Positions 5,111 to 7,359 of a stretch of 7,359 nt of DNA are shown in pieces; position 1 is the first letter of the stretch; the number at the start of each line of letters is the position of its first letter. The stretch spans positions 1-7,359 of the forward strand of contig PWUC01000156.1 of the NCBI GenBank assembly GCA_003562655.1, written 5' to 3'. Under the pieces are notes generated by a model. The model made no database searches and was not told where the DNA came from. It worked only from the letters and a program-made list of their open reading frames with translations. Both the position numbers and the translations under genes were made by a program. This DNA comes from Clostridia bacterium. GTDB lineage: Bacteria > Bacillota_E > SLMV01 > PUMD01.

Positions 5111-7359
5111 ATGGACCGGATGCCGGGTGAGGCTGCAGGCAAAAAGAAACCGAAGGCGGGCGCCAATGCGGCTGTGCGCTCTGAAATTGCCGGCCTGTTG
5201 ACGATCGTGGCCGGGCTGCTTCTGGTGTTGAGCCTCTATCATGATGGAATGGGCTACGCCGGTCTGATCTTCCGCACGGTCCTGATGTGGGCTCTGGGAC
5301 GGGCCGCCTGGACGGTTCCGCTGGTGCTGGTGGGAGCCGGGATCGTGTGGCTGTCCTCGGTCCTGCTCAAGGAGCTGACGTCGCGCCTGTGGGGAGTCCT
5401 GCTGGGCTCGCTGATCTTGTCGGCATTTTACCACGGGCTGCTCGGCCCGGAGGAGCCCTTCACACCGCAGGTGATGGAGGCCGGCGGCGGCTACATCGGG
5501 GCGGTCATCTCCTGGGCACTGGCCTCGGCCGTGGGCACCATCGGAATGCACATCATCCTGACCGCCGGGACCATCGCTGCCATTTTGCTGATCGCAAACA
5601 CCCCCATGACGGAACTGGTCGGGGCGGCGGTCCGGGGGGTCGCCGCCGGGGCCAAGAACGCGTATGCGGCACTGGTGAACTTTTTCGTATCGGAGGAGGA
5701 TGGGGATTCGGGGCAGCCCCCGGAGCTCCCACCGGAGCGCGTCGAGGATGTCACCATCCGCTCCTACCCCGATGACGACGGCCCCGGGGTCGAAAGGGGC
5801 GACCGGGGACGCGTCCTTCCCTTTCAGCGCAAGAAGAAGAAAGAGAAGGAGAAGATGGAGGCTGCAAAGGGGAGGGAGAAGGAGACCCCGGCCGAGCTCG
5901 AACAGGTCAAGATGGACGTGAGCATCCTGTACAAACTGCCGGAGACGGATCTTCTGAGCCGTCCTCAGACCCGCCGCTTTCTCGCAGGCCGGACCCGCGA
6001 TGAGCTGAATCGCAAGGCACGGCTCCTCGAATCCACCCTGGAGTCCTTTGGAGTCGGCGCCAAGGTCATGGAGATCAGTCACGGTCCCACCATCACCCGC
6101 TTTGACATTCACCCGGGTCCCGGGGTCAAGGTCAGCCAGATCGTGAGTCTTGCCGACGACATTTCCCTGAGCCTGGCGACCTCGGGCGTCAGGGTGGTGG
6201 CTCCAGTCCCCGGCAAATCGGTGGTCGGGATCGAGGTTCCCAACCGGAAGGTGTCTTCAGTGTTGCTGCGCGAGATCCTGGAGAGCAAGGAGTTCAAGCG
6301 TTCTCGGGATCCCCTGACCCTTGCCCTCGGCTCAGACATAACGGGCAGACCCGTGGTCGTGCGGCTCGCGGATCTTCTGCACCTGCTCATCGCCGGGGCC
6401 ACGGGTTCGGGCAAGAGCATATGCATGCGGTGCATCATTGCCAGCATCCTGTTCAAGGCCCGACCGGACGAGGTCAAACTGATCCTGATTGACCCCAAGG
6501 TCGTCGAGTTCATGTCCTACACCGACCTGCCGCATCTTCTCACCCCGGTGGTCACCGATTCTCGCAAGGCCGCCGGTTGTCTGACCTGGGCAGTCAAGGA
6601 GATGGAGCGAAGGTATACGGAATTTGCCGCCAAAGGCGTCCGGGACATCGGCGGCTACAACCGCCGGGCGCGGGAGACCGGAGATGAACCACTGCCCCGC
6701 ATTGTCATCATCATCGATGAGCTGGCCGATCTCATGATGGTGGCGAGGGTGGACGTGGAGGATGCGATCCAGAGACTGGCCCAGATGGCCAGGGCCGCGG
6801 GAATTCACCTGGTGGTGGCGACCCAGAGACCGTCAGTTGATGTCATCACCGGCGTCATAAAGGCCAACATCCCCTCGCGCCTGGCCTTTGCGGTCTCATC
6901 GGGCGCCGATTCGCGGACCATCCTGGATACGTCGGGGGCGGAGAGACTGATGGGCAACGGCGACATGCTGCTGTCGCCCGTGGGCCGGGACAAGTCCATG
7001 CGAGCCCAGGGCAGTTTCCTGTCCGACGAGGATCTGGAGAAACTGCTTCAATGGGTCCGACGGCACGGAAGGCCCGACTACCTGGAGGAGGTCACCGCAG
7101 CGGCTGAGGAGGGGGCGGAGACCGAGGCCGAAGAGGACGCCGATCCAAAGGTTGATGAGGCCATAGAGGTGGTCCTGCAGAACGGCGAGGCCTCGGTGTC
7201 GATGCTTCAGCGCAAGCTGAGAGTGGGCTACACGCGGGCGGGTCGGCTGATCGACATCCTGGAGAACATGGGAGTGGTCGGCCCTCACCAGGGTCCGAAG
7301 CCCCGGGAGGTTCTGATCACCCGGGCCCAGTACAGTCAGCAGAGAGAGGACCGGGATGA
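5111..7359 (+). CDS. spoIIIE: DNA translocase SpoIIIE/FtsK, open at right edge
   Basis: A septum-anchored hexameric ATPase that pumps double-stranded DNA, clearing the chromosome from the division or sporulation septum. 749 residues are visible with no stop: the final TGA of the window is out of frame, so the gene continues, probably only briefly. Residues about 24-162 hold four or five membrane segments; a linker with an acidic part and a very basic part (KKKKEKEK, near 241-248) follows. The motor begins near 270: VAPVPGKS, Walker A GATGSGKS (429-436), DPKVVEF, Walker B IVIIIDE (531-537), then ATQRPSVDVITG and the DSRTILD region. An acidic linker (about 659-678) leads to the winged-helix gamma domain (LRVGYTRAGRLIDILENMGVVGP), which reads KOPS-type or SRS DNA guide sequences in relatives. 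TAG at 5099-5101 bars earlier starts; ATG 5111 has AGGGG at 5100-5104, six bases upstream, while ATG 5105 has no spacing. Confidence 0.96.
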   Translation, partial: MDRMPGEAAGKKKPKAGANAAVRSEIAGLLTIVAGLLLVLSLYHDGMGYAGLIFRTVLMWALGRAAWTVPLVLVGAGIVWLSSVLLKELTSRLWGVLLGSLILSAFYHGLLGPEEPFTPQVMEAGGGYIGAVISWALASAVGTIGMHIILTAGTIAAILLIANTPMTELVGAAVRGVAAGAKNAYAALVNFFVSEEDGDSGQPPELPPERVEDVTIRSYPDDDGPGVERGDRGRVLPFQRKKKKEKEKMEAAKGREKETPAELEQVKMDVSILYKLPETDLLSRPQTRRFLAGRTRDELNRKARLLESTLESFGVGAKVMEISHGPTITRFDIHPGPGVKVSQIVSLADDISLSLATSGVRVVAPVPGKSVVGIEVPNRKVSSVLLREILESKEFKRSRDPLTLALGSDITGRPVVVRLADLLHLLIAGATGSGKSICMRCIIASILFKARPDEVKLILIDPKVVEFMSYTDLPHLLTPVVTDSRKAAGCLTWAVKEMERRYTEFAAKGVRDIGGYNRRARETGDEPLPRIVIIIDELADLMMVARVDVEDAIQRLAQMARAAGIHLVVATQRPSVDVITGVIKANIPSRLAFAVSSGADSRTILDTSGAERLMGNGDMLLSPVGRDKSMRAQGSFLSDEDLEKLLQWVRRHGRPDYLEEVTAAAEEGAETEAEEDADPKVDEAIEVVLQNGEASVSMLQRKLRVGYTRAGRLIDILENMGVVGPHQGPKPREVLITRAQYSQQREDRD

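Noticed and set aside
5287..5775. A second plus-strand frame inside the spoIIIE membrane region.
   Set aside because: It is a glycine/arginine-rich out-of-frame reading of spoIIIE with no ribosome binding site or domain.
3899..6112. A 2.2-kb open frame on the minus strand across the ends of tepA, ylzJ, uppP and the start of spoIIIE.
   Set aside because: It lies antisense to four well-supported genes, its translation is rich in Q, H, R and D without any recognisable domain, and such long frames are common opposite GC-rich coding DNA.
7357..7359. The TGA at the right edge as the stop codon of spoIIIE.
   Set aside because: Counting from 5111 (or 5105) the last codons are CGG GAT GA, so the TGA is out of frame and the gene is open at the edge. 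No frameshift is apparent, as all motifs from Walker A to the winged helix stay in one frame.
1..7359. CRISPR arrays, insertion sequences, tRNA/rRNA genes or a defence system.
   Set aside because: No spaced direct repeats, transposase motifs, terminal repeats or RNA gene signatures were seen; all confident genes are chromosomal core-type families.

Overview
The window is a GC-rich, single-strand gene cluster of the kind found in Firmicutes, most likely a high-GC, clostridia-like or deep-branching endospore former. Three things point there. The order ymxH, (stress gene), RNase J, tepA, ylzJ, (uppP), spoIIIE follows the Bacillus subtilis ymxH ... rnjB-tepA-ylzJ-spoIIIE neighbourhood. YmxH, TepA and YlzJ are families typical of spore-forming Firmicutes. 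Ribosome binding sites are strong AGGAGG-like sequences, and four of the seven confident genes start with GTG or TTG. No species can be named from the sequence alone.

Layout, all on the + strand. Positions 1-405 hold no gene I can recognise. One frame is open across the stretch but resembles nothing known to me. The same DNA carries a run of three contiguous palindromes (203-230), several hairpins, mutually exclusive inverted repeats (316-380) and weak promoter-like sites, so I read it as a probable regulatory leader ahead of ymxH. ymxH (406-693) encodes a small PRC-barrel protein. After 62 bases comes a general-stress (YflT/17M-like) protein (756-1247), followed by a perfect 18-bp stem without a U-tract. 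A perfect TATAAT box precedes the RNase J gene (1396-3090). A short gap with a promoter-like sequence leads to tepA (3169-4023), whose end overlaps ylzJ (3977-4198). uppP (4217-5047) follows closely. Then a 57-63 base gap with an orphan Shine-Dalgarno and a mini-ORF leads to spoIIIE/ftsK (5111 onward), which is still open at the right edge.

The cluster combines mRNA turnover (RNase J), a ClpP-fold protein (TepA), undecaprenyl-phosphate recycling for the cell wall (UppP) and septal DNA pumping (SpoIIIE), with two small proteins of unknown biochemical role (YmxH, YlzJ). Compared with B. subtilis, the dipicolinate/lysine block (spoVFA-spoVFB-asd-dapG-dapA) is missing between ymxH and RNase J, with a stress-protein gene in its place, and uppP sits between ylzJ and spoIIIE. 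I see no CRISPR array, insertion sequence, tRNA, rRNA or defence system. The most unusual content is non-coding: the leader before ymxH, the U-less hairpin before RNase J and the mini-ORF before spoIIIE.
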